Shown: piece after piece, positions 15,408-23,372 of the stretch
Layout: each line of letters starts with the position of its first letter
How positions within the stretch are numbered: the first letter of the stretch is position 1
NCBI RefSeq assembly: GCF_024172085.1
Contig: NZ_JAMZDZ010000001.1
Location: forward strand, 5,270,001 to 5,334,000
Direction: 5' to 3'
Origin: Hamadaea flava
GTDB taxonomy: Bacteria > Actinomycetota > Actinomycetes > Mycobacteriales > Micromonosporaceae
DNA: 64,000 bases
Position numbers and translations under genes: made by a program
Notes under the pieces: generated by a model
Seen by the model: the letters and a program-made list of their open reading frames with translations, nothing else
Told to the model about the DNA's origin: nothing
Databases searched by the model: none

Positions 15408-18116
15408 GTGTCGGCAGATCGGCGTCTGCCCAGCGGTTTGGTGACCTTCCTGTTCACGGACATCGAAGGTTCCACCCGACTGGCTCAGATGCTCGGAAAC
15501 GGCTATCGTCCGGTGCTCGCCGAGCACCGGCGATTGCTGCGGTCCGCTCTCCGGCAGGCCGACGGCGTCGAGCTGTTCACCGAGGGCGACTCCTACTTCT
15601 TCGTGTTCACCGATCCCGCGGCGGCCGTGCTGGCCTGTGCCGAGGGTCAGCGAGCGCTGGCGGCGTACGCCTGGCCGAGCGAGCAGGCCATGCCGCGTGT
15701 CCGGATGGGACTGCACACCGGCTTCGCCCAAGCTCATGCCGGCGAGTACGCGAGCGCCGAGGTGCACCGGGCGGCCCGCGTCGCCAATGCCGCCCACGGC
15801 GGGCAGATCCTGTTGTCGGAGGCGACCGCCACGCGTACGCGGCAGCTGCCCGACCAGACCTGGCTGCTCGACCTCGGCCTGCACAAGCTGCGTGGCTTCG
15901 ACGGCCAGGAACGGCTGTTCCAGTTGGTGGCACCGGGATTGGCCCGGCATTTCCCGCGACTGCGGACTTCTGAGGCGCCCGCGCACAACCTGCCGTCGGC
16001 GATCACGCCGTTCGTCGGGCGAGCCGGCGAACGGGCCGAACTGTCCGATCTCGCCGCTCGCCAGCGGCTCGTGACCGTCGTCGGATCGGGTGGCGCCGGC
16101 AAGACGCGGCTCGCCGTCGAGGTCGCCGGTGAGCTGGTCGGACAGTTCCCCGACGGGGTGTGGCTGCTCGACCTGGCCACCATCAGCGACCCGGGTCTGG
16201 TCGCCTTCACCCTGATGAACACGCTCGGGCTGCGCCCCGAACCGGGCAAGCCGGTGCTGGACACCCTCGTCGAATACGCCGCCGGCCGCCGCATGCTGCT
16301 GGTGCTCGACACGTGCGAGGCGCAGCTCGCCGGCGTACGCGCGGTCCTGGCTCAGCTGCTGACGGCGGGCCGGGGCGTGCACGTCCTCGCGACCAGCCGG
16401 GAGCCGCTGAGCGTACCGGGCGAGGTGGTGTGGCGGATTCCGCCGCTCGGCCTCGAACCCGGACCGGGTGCCGAACGTGCCGACTCCGTCGCGCTGCTCA
16501 TCGAGCGCACGACCGCGGCACGCGGCGGACGCGTACCGGCCGAGCCGGAGATCCGGTCGCTGGGCCGGGTCGCCACTCGCCTCGACGGGCTGCCGCTGGC
16601 GCTCGAACTGGCGGCGGCGCGGTTGCGTGTGCTGTCGGCGGGCGAGCTGGCCGACCGGCTGGAGAACGAACTGGACGGCAAAGCGCCCGACCCGCTGGGC
16701 GCGATCGACGGCACCGCGCTGGCGCTGGGCGAGCCGAGCGGCCGGCACGCGACGTTGCAGGCCACTGTGGAGTGGTCCTACCGCACGCTGCCGCCCGCCG
16801 CCGCCTCGCTGCTCCGGGGCTTGTCCGTCTTCGCCGGCCCGGTCGATCTCCAGACCGTGGAGTGGTGGGTGGACGGTGATCCGCTGGACACCTTGGCCAC
16901 GTTGGTCGACAAGTCTTTGCTGCAGGTCGGCCGGGACACCGGCCGGTCGGAGTACCGGATGCTCGATCCGATCCGGGCGTTCGCGGCGCGCTGCCTGACC
17001 GCGGAGGGCGAGGAGCGGGCCGTTCGCGACCGCCACCTCCGCTGGGCGCTGCACCGGCTGGAGCGGGCCCAACAGGGCGCCGACGGTCGTCCCGTGACGC
17101 TGTCGATGTACTCCCTCGATCCGCTGGCCGGCGAACTGCGGGCAGCCCTGCGCTGGTGCGTCACCGGTGGCAGCGCCCGGCTCGGGCTGCGTATCGCGAG
17201 TGGACTGGACCAGTGGTGGCGCGAACGCGGACTGGCGCGGGAAGGCCGGCTCTGGCATTTCCGGCTGTACTCCCGGCTCGCCGAGACGGGTGAGCACGTG
17301 CCCGACCGCGAACTGGCCCTCGTGTACTACTCGCATTCGATGCACGCCTGCGCCGACGGCGAGACCAGCGAGGAGATCCGGTTCGCCCAGCGCGCCGAGG
17401 TCGCCGCCCGCCGCAGCGGGGACGCCGGGACGGTCGCCCGGGTGCTGGCCGGTCAGCCCGGCCCGCTGGTCTCCCTGGGCAAGGCGACCGAGGCGGAGCA
17501 GCTCTGCCGCGACCTGCTGGCCTGGGCCGGGCCGCGCGAGGTCACCGCCGACGCCCTGTTCGCCATCTACAACCTCGCCGAACTGCTGTGGCTGCGCGAG
17601 GCGTACGCCGAAGCCGCGGAACTGCTCGCGACGGCCCGCCCGGTCGAGGCGCTGCGTCCGGCCGAACGCGGACGCCGCACTGTGGACCTGCTCCTGGGTA
17701 TGGCGGCGTTGGGCCGCCGGGACCTGGTCGCGGCGCACGATCACCTGTCCATCGCACTGCGATCCCGGATGTCCTACGGCTTCCATTCGCGGGCCTGCGT
17801 GGCGGTGAGCGCGATGGCGGCGCGATGCGTACTCGGTGGTGAGAATGAGATCGCCGCGACCCTCTTCGGAGCCGCAGCGGCCGCGAAGGCCCGGTTGTGT
17901 CGAGGACCGGGGATCTTCGGCGCCTATTGGACCACGCAGCAGGCGGCCTGCCGGGCGGCCCTGGGCGATGCGGCGTTCGACGCGGCTTGGGCGCGCGGTT
18001 TCACGATGAGCCTGGAGGACGCGTCCTCGCTGGCGCTGGACATCGAAGCGCCGCGCCGCGTCGATCACGAGCTGACGGTTCTGCTCGACGGGGTGTCGCA
18101 GCCCGAAAGCTCCTGA
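15408..18116 (+). CDS. Class III nucleotide cyclase / NB-ARC ATPase / TPR regulator
   Basis: A 902-residue protein. Residues about 9-175 are a class III cyclase homology domain (VTFLFTDIEGSTRLAQ with the metal Asp, TEGDSYFFVF, MGLHTGFAQ, AARVANAAHGGQ). Residues about 200-460 are an STAND/NB-ARC ATPase (TVVGSGGAGKTRLAVEVA P-loop, MLLVLDTCE Walker B, LATSREPL sensor, GLPLALELAAARL). The rest is a helical TPR-like region. No helix-turn-helix is seen at either end, unlike LuxR/AfsR relatives. Whether it makes cAMP is uncertain, because several cyclase substrate residues are diverged. The GTG start follows ggggggcggagg by 5 nt. It probably acts as a cytoplasmic signalling switch; the signal is unknown. 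Confidence 0.85.
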   Translation: MSADRRLPSGLVTFLFTDIEGSTRLAQMLGNGYRPVLAEHRRLLRSALRQADGVELFTEGDSYFFVFTDPAAAVLACAEGQRALAAYAWPSEQAMPRVRMGLHTGFAQAHAGEYASAEVHRAARVANAAHGGQILLSEATATRTRQLPDQTWLLDLGLHKLRGFDGQERLFQLVAPGLARHFPRLRTSEAPAHNLPSAITPFVGRAGERAELSDLAARQRLVTVVGSGGAGKTRLAVEVAGELVGQFPDGVWLLDLATISDPGLVAFTLMNTLGLRPEPGKPVLDTLVEYAAGRRMLLVLDTCEAQLAGVRAVLAQLLTAGRGVHVLATSREPLSVPGEVVWRIPPLGLEPGPGAERADSVALLIERTTAARGGRVPAEPEIRSLGRVATRLDGLPLALELAAARLRVLSAGELADRLENELDGKAPDPLGAIDGTALALGEPSGRHATLQATVEWSYRTLPPAAASLLRGLSVFAGPVDLQTVEWWVDGDPLDTLATLVDKSLLQVGRDTGRSEYRMLDPIRAFAARCLTAEGEERAVRDRHLRWALHRLERAQQGADGRPVTLSMYSLDPLAGELRAALRWCVTGGSARLGLRIASGLDQWWRERGLAREGRLWHFRLYSRLAETGEHVPDRELALVYYSHSMHACADGETSEEIRFAQRAEVAARRSGDAGTVARVLAGQPGPLVSLGKATEAEQLCRDLLAWAGPREVTADALFAIYNLAELLWLREAYAEAAELLATARPVEALRPAERGRRTVDLLLGMAALGRRDLVAAHDHLSIALRSRMSYGFHSRACVAVSAMAARCVLGGENEIAATLFGAAAAAKARLCRGPGIFGAYWTTQQAACRAALGDAAFDAAWARGFTMSLEDASSLALDIEAPRRVDHELTVLLDGVSQPESS

Positions 18117-18134
18117 TCGACGCGGCGCGCCGGG

Positions 18135-18683
18135 TTACGCCTGAGCGCGCGACGAGGCCTTCGCGAGGGCGTCGGCCTTCATCTTGGCCGCCTTGTTCAG
18201 GTCGGACTGGGACACCGCGGCGAGCGAGCCGAAGTTCTTCACGGCCTCGTAGTACGTCCAGGCCAGGCTGTAGCAGGCCGGGCGGACCACCCAGTTGTAG
18301 GTGGCGCACTTGCGCTTGAGGTCGTTGTAGAAGGCGAGGTCCACCCGGTCCTTGACGGTCGAGGTGAAGATGCCCAGCCGCTTGTGGTTGCGGTAGCCGA
18401 AGTCGTGCCGGGCGCACGACAGCTTGAAGTCGAACCCGAGCGGGTTGTCCGGGGAGCTGGAGCAGAGGTCGGTCGACCAGTCGAGGTCGTAGTCCGTCCA
18501 GGCGGCCTGGTTGTTCCGCGCGGACAGCCACGAGCTGTAGCTGGACGCCGAGTTCTGGGTGAAGTTGGTGACGACGGCGACCTTCTGCTCGAAGGTGGCC
18601 GCCGCCGCAGGCGCGGCGACGCTGAGGACGAACAGGACGCTGAGCAGGGGAGTGGCCCACCGGGCCAGGCGGGAACGGGACAT
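18135..18683 (-). CDS. Secreted prokaryotic phospholipase A2
   Basis: A 182-residue protein with a signal peptide (RSRLARWATPLLSVLFVLSVAAPAAAA region, cleavage near residue 30). The mature domain has the bacterial/fungal phospholipase A2 signature SCARHDFGYRNH, with the His-Asp catalytic pair, and four cysteines that can form two disulfides. It would hydrolyse the sn-2 ester of phospholipids outside the cell in a Ca2+-dependent way. The ATG was preferred over the adjoining GTG because gagg lies 7 nt upstream. Convergent with the regulator gene, 18 bp apart. Confidence 0.9.
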   Translation of the reverse strand: MSRSRLARWATPLLSVLFVLSVAAPAAAATFEQKVAVVTNFTQNSASSYSSWLSARNNQAAWTDYDLDWSTDLCSSSPDNPLGFDFKLSCARHDFGYRNHKRLGIFTSTVKDRVDLAFYNDLKRKCATYNWVVRPACYSLAWTYYEAVKNFGSLAAVSQSDLNKAAKMKADALAKASSRAQA

Positions 18684-18766
18684 CACGGCACCTCGGGGGT
18701 ATTAGGTGGGTGGTGCGCATTGGTGCTTAGCAATGTAAGCCCGGCCGGGGGTCCGGTCTAGATCCC

Positions 18767-18795
18767 TTGACGGTGACGCCATGGTCATTTAATCT
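18767..18795 (+). promoter_or_regulatory. Strong sigma-70-type promoter for the leader/GNAT transcript
   Basis: TTGACG (18767-18772), a 17-bp spacer and TAATCT (18790-18795). The predicted RNA start near 18802 gives a 5' leader of about 145 nt before the GNAT start, containing a short ORF. Confidence 0.65.
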
Positions 18796-18858
18796 CGGCA
18801 GCCGTAGCCCGTCGCGGGTCGTTCACCCAGCGACGCAGAGCACAGAGAGGAGGTCGCG

Positions 18859-18909
18859 ATGCGTACCGTCATCTTGGCGCGTCGGGCCCCGAAGGGCACC
18901 GCATTCTGA
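18859..18909 (+). CDS. Possible 16-residue leader peptide (MRTVILARRAPKGTAF)
   Basis: A short ORF preceded by a very strong ribosome site (aggaggt, 5 nt before ATG) inside the leader of the GNAT gene, ending 37 bp before the GNAT start codon. The sequence between holds CCTCC (18927-18931), which can pair with the GNAT ribosome site GGAGG (18938-18942). It can alternatively pair with the ORF's own ribosome site. That arrangement resembles translational attenuators of antibiotic-resistance genes. The peptide has no known homologue that I recognise; the reading is inference. Confidence 0.4.
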   Translation: MRTVILARRAPKGTAF

Positions 18910-18946
18910 TCGCGGTCTCCGGCGCGCCTCCCATAGTGGAGGAAAC

Positions 18947-19870
18947 TTGCTCATCCGTACCTCGGTCGAGGCCGACCTCGACCAGCTCCTCACCCTGCTC
19001 GCCGACCAGTCCGTCAACACGGCACACCCCGAGCGCTACACCCAGTTCCTGACCGACGGCCAGTACCGTCACGAGTTCACCTGGGTCGCGGAATCCGGCG
19101 ACCGCCTGATCGCGGCCGCCGTCTGGTGGGGCCCCGGCGCGTCCCGCCCGATCGCTCTCGACGGCTTGTACGCGCTGCCAGACCGGACGGATTCCGTCGC
19201 CCTGTGGACGGAGTTGATCCGGCAGGTCACCTCGACCGCGTCCGCCGCTGAGGAGCCACCGTCCTATCACGTCTTCCTGCCCCCGGGCTGGCGTGCCGAC
19301 GCTGAGATCCAGGCGGCGCTCGAACCCCGGATCGCGGCGGCGAAGGCAGCGGGCATGAAGGACGAACTGGAGCGCCTGCGGTTCGAGTGGCTGTCCGACA
19401 CCCCGGTGCCGGAGCGGTCGACCCGGCTGACCTTCCGCACCGAGCCCGACGACCAGGCATTCCTGGACGTCTTCGAGCGGGTCGCGGCGGGCAGCCTCGA
19501 CGGCGCCACCCATGACTCGATCGCGCGCGCCGGACTCGCCGGGTACGCCCAGGAGACCCTGGACACGTACCAGGGGATGCCGGGCGAACGGTCGTGGTGG
19601 AAGCTCGCCTACGACAGCGACGGTGACCTGGTGGGATTCGCCATTCCGTCGCGCAACAACGCCGGACCGGTCGTCGGGTACCTCGGCGTCGTGCCGGAGC
19701 ACCGCGGCCACGGGTACGCCGCGGACGTGCTCGCCGAGATCACCGCCGACCTGGCCGACCTCGGCGCGGAGCGGATCGCGGCCGACACCGACTTCGGCAA
19801 CGTGCCGATGGCGAACACCTTCCGGCGGTTGGGCTACTCGAACTTCGCCGTACGCCTCGTCCTGTCCTGA
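18947..19870 (+). CDS. GNAT family acetyltransferase
   Basis: A 307-residue protein starting at TTG (LIRTSVEADLDQLLTLL), where the family fold begins; GGAGG lies only 4 nt upstream. The C-terminal GNAT domain has VGYLGVVPEHRGHGYAADVLAEI (acetyl-CoA loop) and ADTDFGNVPMANTFRRLGY. The N-terminal half is a weaker GNAT-like domain. The substrate is unknown; a possible leader-peptide control suggests an inducible, perhaps resistance, role, but this is speculative. A perfect 24-bp hairpin follows the stop. Confidence 0.75.
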   Translation: MLIRTSVEADLDQLLTLLADQSVNTAHPERYTQFLTDGQYRHEFTWVAESGDRLIAAAVWWGPGASRPIALDGLYALPDRTDSVALWTELIRQVTSTASAAEEPPSYHVFLPPGWRADAEIQAALEPRIAAAKAAGMKDELERLRFEWLSDTPVPERSTRLTFRTEPDDQAFLDVFERVAAGSLDGATHDSIARAGLAGYAQETLDTYQGMPGERSWWKLAYDSDGDLVGFAIPSRNNAGPVVGYLGVVPEHRGHGYAADVLAEITADLADLGAERIAADTDFGNVPMANTFRRLGYSNFAVRLVLS

Positions 19871-19880
19871 CGGGCGTTTT

Positions 19881-19945
19881 GCTGCAGATCACGGTTACGC
19901 AGGCTTCCCGAGGCGGGTTTGGCCTGCGTAACCGTGATCTGCAGC
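19881..19945. terminator. 24-bp perfect inverted repeat between convergent GNAT and korB
   Basis: Arms 19881-19904 and 19922-19945 (beginning GCTGCAGATCACGGTTACGC) are perfect complements around a 17-nt loop. The position between two convergent stops supports a bidirectional terminator. It is unrelated in sequence to repeat families A and B. Confidence 0.7.
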
Positions 19946-19951
19946 TAACGG

Positions 19952-20980
19952 TCAGATGGTCCAGGTGTCGCCGGCGTTGAGCAGCGCCGAGAGTTGGTCC
20001 TCGGGCGTACCCTCGGCCTTCGCCTGCGCGGCCGCGACCTGCCCGACGACGACCTCGTCGTAGGTCGGGCGGTCGACCGAGCGGAAGACGCCGATCGGGG
20101 TGTGCCGCAGGTCCAACCCGGGCAGCCGGGACAGCGCGAACGCGTACGCCGGCTCGGCCACCGTGGCGTCGTGCACCACGATCTCCGTCTCGTCCACTTC
20201 GGACGTACGCCGGACTTCGAGGCCGAAGGCGCCGGGCGGGTGCACAACGCACCACTCCCGATCCTTGCCGAACGTGATCGGCTGACCGTGCACCAGCGGC
20301 ATCACGAAGTCGTCGCGCGTATCCGGCGACTTGAGCACGTCGAAAGCGCCATCGTTGAAGATGTTGCAGTTCTGGTAGATCTCGACGAACGCGGACCCGT
20401 TGTGCTCGGCCGCGGCGCGCAACACCGACTGCAGGTGCTTCCGGTCGGAGTCGATCGTCCGCGCGACGAACGTCGCCTCCGCCCCGAGCGCGAGCGAGAT
20501 CGGGTTGAACGGCGCGTCGGCCGAACCGAACGGCGTCGACTTCGTGATCTTGCCGACCTCGGAGGTGGGCGAGTACTGCCCCTTCGTCAGGCCGTAGATC
20601 CGGTTGTTGAACAGCAGGATCTTCAGGTTGACGTTGCGGCGCAACGCGTGGATCAGGTGGTTGCCGCCGATCGAGAGCGCGTCGCCGTCACCCGTCACGA
20701 CCCAGACGCTCAGGTCCGGGCGCGACACCGACAGGCCGGTCGCGATCGCCGGGGCCCGCCCGTGGATCGAGTGCATGCCATAGGTGTTCAGGTAGTACGG
20801 GAAGCGCGACGAGCAGCCGATGCCGGAGACGAACACGGTCCGCTCCCGCGGGATGCCCAGCTCCGGCAGGAAGCCCTGCATGGCCGCGAGGATGGCGTAG
20901 TCACCGCACCCCGGGCACCAGCGCACCTCCTGGTCGGACTTGAAGTCCTTGGCGGTCAACTGCACCGGGACGCTAGACAT
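19952..20980 (-). CDS. korB: 2-oxoglutarate:ferredoxin oxidoreductase, beta subunit
   Basis: A 342-residue thiamine-diphosphate-binding subunit. WCPGCGDYAIL and GIGCSSRFPYYLNTYGMH provide Fe-S and TPP contacts, and the GDGDALSIGGNHLIH motif binds Mg-TPP. With KorA it oxidatively decarboxylates a 2-oxoacid (probably 2-oxoglutarate) to the acyl-CoA while reducing ferredoxin. Its ATG overlaps the korA stop by 8 nt. Thiamine diphosphate needed here is made by the thi operon in the same window. Confidence 0.92.
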   Translation of the reverse strand: MSSVPVQLTAKDFKSDQEVRWCPGCGDYAILAAMQGFLPELGIPRERTVFVSGIGCSSRFPYYLNTYGMHSIHGRAPAIATGLSVSRPDLSVWVVTGDGDALSIGGNHLIHALRRNVNLKILLFNNRIYGLTKGQYSPTSEVGKITKSTPFGSADAPFNPISLALGAEATFVARTIDSDRKHLQSVLRAAAEHNGSAFVEIYQNCNIFNDGAFDVLKSPDTRDDFVMPLVHGQPITFGKDREWCVVHPPGAFGLEVRRTSEVDETEIVVHDATVAEPAYAFALSRLPGLDLRHTPIGVFRSVDRPTYDEVVVGQVAAAQAKAEGTPEDQLSALLNAGDTWTI

Positions 20981-22817
20981 TCTTGACGACCTCCTCCAGC
21001 ATCGAGGCCAGCTCGGCGGACGTGAACGGCAGCCCGCGGACCTGGTTGTACGCGACCACGTCGATCAGGTAACGACCCCGGATCACCTGAGCCAGCTGGC
21101 CCAGGTTCATCTCGGGGATGACGACCCGGTCGTACGCCTTGAGCACCTCGCCGAGGTTGCCCGGCATCGGGTTGAGGTGCCGCAGGTGCGCCTGCGCGAC
21201 GGCCAGCCCGCGTTGCCGGAGATCCCGGCAGGCGGCGCCGATCGGGCCGAACGTCGAACCCCAGCCGAGCACGAGCACCTTCGCCTGACCGGAGGGGTCC
21301 TCCACGGTCAGGTCCGGCACCTCGATCGCCTCGATCCGGGCGGCTCGCGTACGCACCATGAAGTCGTGGTTCTCCGGGTCGTAGGAGATGTCCCCGGTGA
21401 TGTCGCGCTTCTCCAGGCCGCCGATGCGGTGCTCCAGGCCCGGCGTACCGGGGATGGCCCACGGGCGGGCGAGCGTCTGCGGGTCGCGGAGGTAGGGCAG
21501 GAACTTGCCGTCCTCGCCGTTCGGCCGGCTGGCGAACTCCACCTGCAGGTCGGGCAGGCTCGCGACGTCCGGCAGCAGCCACGGCTCGGAACCGTTGGCG
21601 ATGTAGCCGTCGGACAGCAGCAGCACCGGAGTCCGATAGGTCAGCGCGATCCGGCACGCCTCCAGCGCCGCGTCGAAGCAGTCGGCGGGAGAGCGCGGCG
21701 CGATCACGGCCACCGGCGCCTCGCCGTGCCGCCCGTGGAGCGCCATGTTGAGGTCGGCCTGCTCGGTCTTGGTCGGCATGCCGGTCGACGGCCCGGCCCG
21801 CTGCACGTCGATGACGACCAGCGGCAGCTCCAGCATCAGACCCAGGGAGATCGTCTCGCTCTTGAGGGCGACGCCAGGACCACTCGTCGAGGTGACGCCC
21901 AGCGCACCGCCGTAGGACGCGCCGAGCGCGATGCCGGCCGCCGCGATCTCGTCCTCGGCCTGCACCGTGGTCACGCCGAACTTCTTGTGCTTGCTCAGCT
22001 CGTGCAAGATGTCCGAGGCCGGCGTGATCGGGTACGCCCCCAGCACCACCGGCAGCTTCGCGCGTACGCCGGCGGCGACGATGCCCAACGCGAGAGCGGT
22101 GTTGCCGGTGATGTTCCGGTACCGCCCGGCGTGCATCTTCGCGGGCTTGACCTCGTAGCGGACCGCGAACGCCTCGGTGGTCTCGCCGAACGACCAGCCC
22201 GCCTCGAACGCGGCGATGTTCGCGGCGACCAGCTCCGGCCGGGAGGCGAACTTCTTGCGCAGGAACGTCAGCGTCGACTCGTGCGGCCGGGAGTAGAGCC
22301 AGCTGAGCATGCCGAGGGCGAACATGTTCTTGGCCCGCTCGGCGTCCTTCTTGCTGATCGGATGATCCGCGAGGGCGCCGACCGTCATGCTGGTGAGTGC
22401 GACCGGATGCACGTGGTACGACGCCAGCGACCCGTCGTCGATCGGCGACGCGTCGTAGCCGACCTTCTGCAGGTTGCGCTTGGTGAACTCGTCGGTGTTG
22501 ACGATGATCGTCGCGCCCCGGGGCAGATCGCCCAGGTTGGCCTTCAACGCCGCCGGGTTCATCGCGACCAGCACGTTCGGCGCGTCACCCGGGGTGAGGA
22601 TGTCGAAGTCGGCGAAGTGCACCTGGAAGCTGGAGACACCGGGCAGCGTGCCGGCGGGCGCCCGGATCTCCGCGGGGAAGTTGGGCAACGTCGAGATGTC
22701 GTTGCCGAGCTGCGCGGTTTCCGAGGTGAATCTGTCGCCGGTCAACTGCATGCCGTCGCCCGAGTCACCGGCGAACCGGATCACGACGCGATCAAGCTGC
22801 TGCGTCTCCTTGGCCAC
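20973..22817 (-). CDS. korA: 2-oxoglutarate:ferredoxin oxidoreductase, alpha subunit (gamma-alpha fusion)
   Basis: A 614-residue fused subunit. The N-terminal gamma domain (VIRFAGDSGDGMQLTG, about 1-190) is followed by the alpha pyrimidine-binding domain (GAYPITPASDILHELSKHKKFGVTTVQAEDEIAA). The C-terminal region carries VLVLGWGSTFGPIGAACRDL and HLRHLNPMPGNLGEVLKAYDRVVIPEMNLGQL. This fusion is typical of actinobacterial KorA. The GTG start follows aggagg by 6 nt. It forms an operon with korB and diverges from nuoA. Confidence 0.93.
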   Translation of the reverse strand: MAKETQQLDRVVIRFAGDSGDGMQLTGDRFTSETAQLGNDISTLPNFPAEIRAPAGTLPGVSSFQVHFADFDILTPGDAPNVLVAMNPAALKANLGDLPRGATIIVNTDEFTKRNLQKVGYDASPIDDGSLASYHVHPVALTSMTVGALADHPISKKDAERAKNMFALGMLSWLYSRPHESTLTFLRKKFASRPELVAANIAAFEAGWSFGETTEAFAVRYEVKPAKMHAGRYRNITGNTALALGIVAAGVRAKLPVVLGAYPITPASDILHELSKHKKFGVTTVQAEDEIAAAGIALGASYGGALGVTSTSGPGVALKSETISLGLMLELPLVVIDVQRAGPSTGMPTKTEQADLNMALHGRHGEAPVAVIAPRSPADCFDAALEACRIALTYRTPVLLLSDGYIANGSEPWLLPDVASLPDLQVEFASRPNGEDGKFLPYLRDPQTLARPWAIPGTPGLEHRIGGLEKRDITGDISYDPENHDFMVRTRAARIEAIEVPDLTVEDPSGQAKVLVLGWGSTFGPIGAACRDLRQRGLAVAQAHLRHLNPMPGNLGEVLKAYDRVVIPEMNLGQLAQVIRGRYLIDVVAYNQVRGLPFTSAELASMLEEVVKNV

Positions 22818-22939
22818 CTGCGTCCTCCTACCGGACGGGTCGTCTCGTTACGGTGAAAGAGTACGTCGGTTACCACGCTGTCACTTCATGGGCCGGTCCG
22901 CCAGGCCCACCCTGTGGACACTGGCGTTATGCTGCGCAC

Positions 22940-23311
22940 GTGGATGGCTACCTCGGCTCGTACGCGACCCTGGGACTGCTGGTCGCGGTGGCGGTCGTCT
23001 TCTTCGTGGTCGCCTTCGGGGCGAATCGGCTGCTTCGCCCGGCAAACCCGGCGAACGGTGCCGGAAAGTTCGACACGTACGAATGCGGACTCGACCCGGT
23101 CGGCGGCGGCTGGGCGCAGGTGCACATCCGCTATTACCTGTACGCGTACCTCTACCTGCTGTTCGCGGTCGAAGCCGTCTTCCTGTTCCCCTGGGCCGTG
23201 GTCTATCTGCGGCAAGGACTCACCACGGTGCTCGAGATGGCCATCTTCGTGGCGGTGCTTGCACTCGGTCTGCTGTACGCGTGGCGCAAGCGTGTTCTGG
23301 TATGGGAGTGA
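22940..23311 (+). CDS. nuoA: Stand-alone NADH-quinone oxidoreductase subunit A
   Basis: A 123-residue membrane protein with three transmembrane helices and the NuoA signature: KFDTYECGLDP after helix 1, then HIRYYLYAYLYLLFAVEAVFLFPWAV. The usual FD-x-E of helix 2 reads FAVE here, so the conserved Asp is Ala while the Glu is kept. No other nuo genes follow; the next gene is a DivIVA-like protein. Adjacency to korAB recalls Streptomyces, where a second partial nuo set lies near kor. The GTG start has TATGCT ending 6 nt upstream and no ribosome site (leaderless). It may serve a ferredoxin-linked partial complex I, which is inference. Confidence 0.85.
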   Translation: MDGYLGSYATLGLLVAVAVVFFVVAFGANRLLRPANPANGAGKFDTYECGLDPVGGGWAQVHIRYYLYAYLYLLFAVEAVFLFPWAVVYLRQGLTTVLEMAIFVAVLALGLLYAWRKRVLVWE

Positions 23312-23372
23312 CACCTGAGAATTCGGGTGGCAGGGTCGCTTTCTGCCCCGGGTTCGTGCCACGATCGCAGGC

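Noticed and set aside
20940-22856. A 638-codon open frame on the + strand opposite korA
   Set aside because: It is the mirror of korA in GC-rich DNA; its translation is Arg/Gly/Asp-rich with no motif, whereas the minus frame is an unmistakable KorA.
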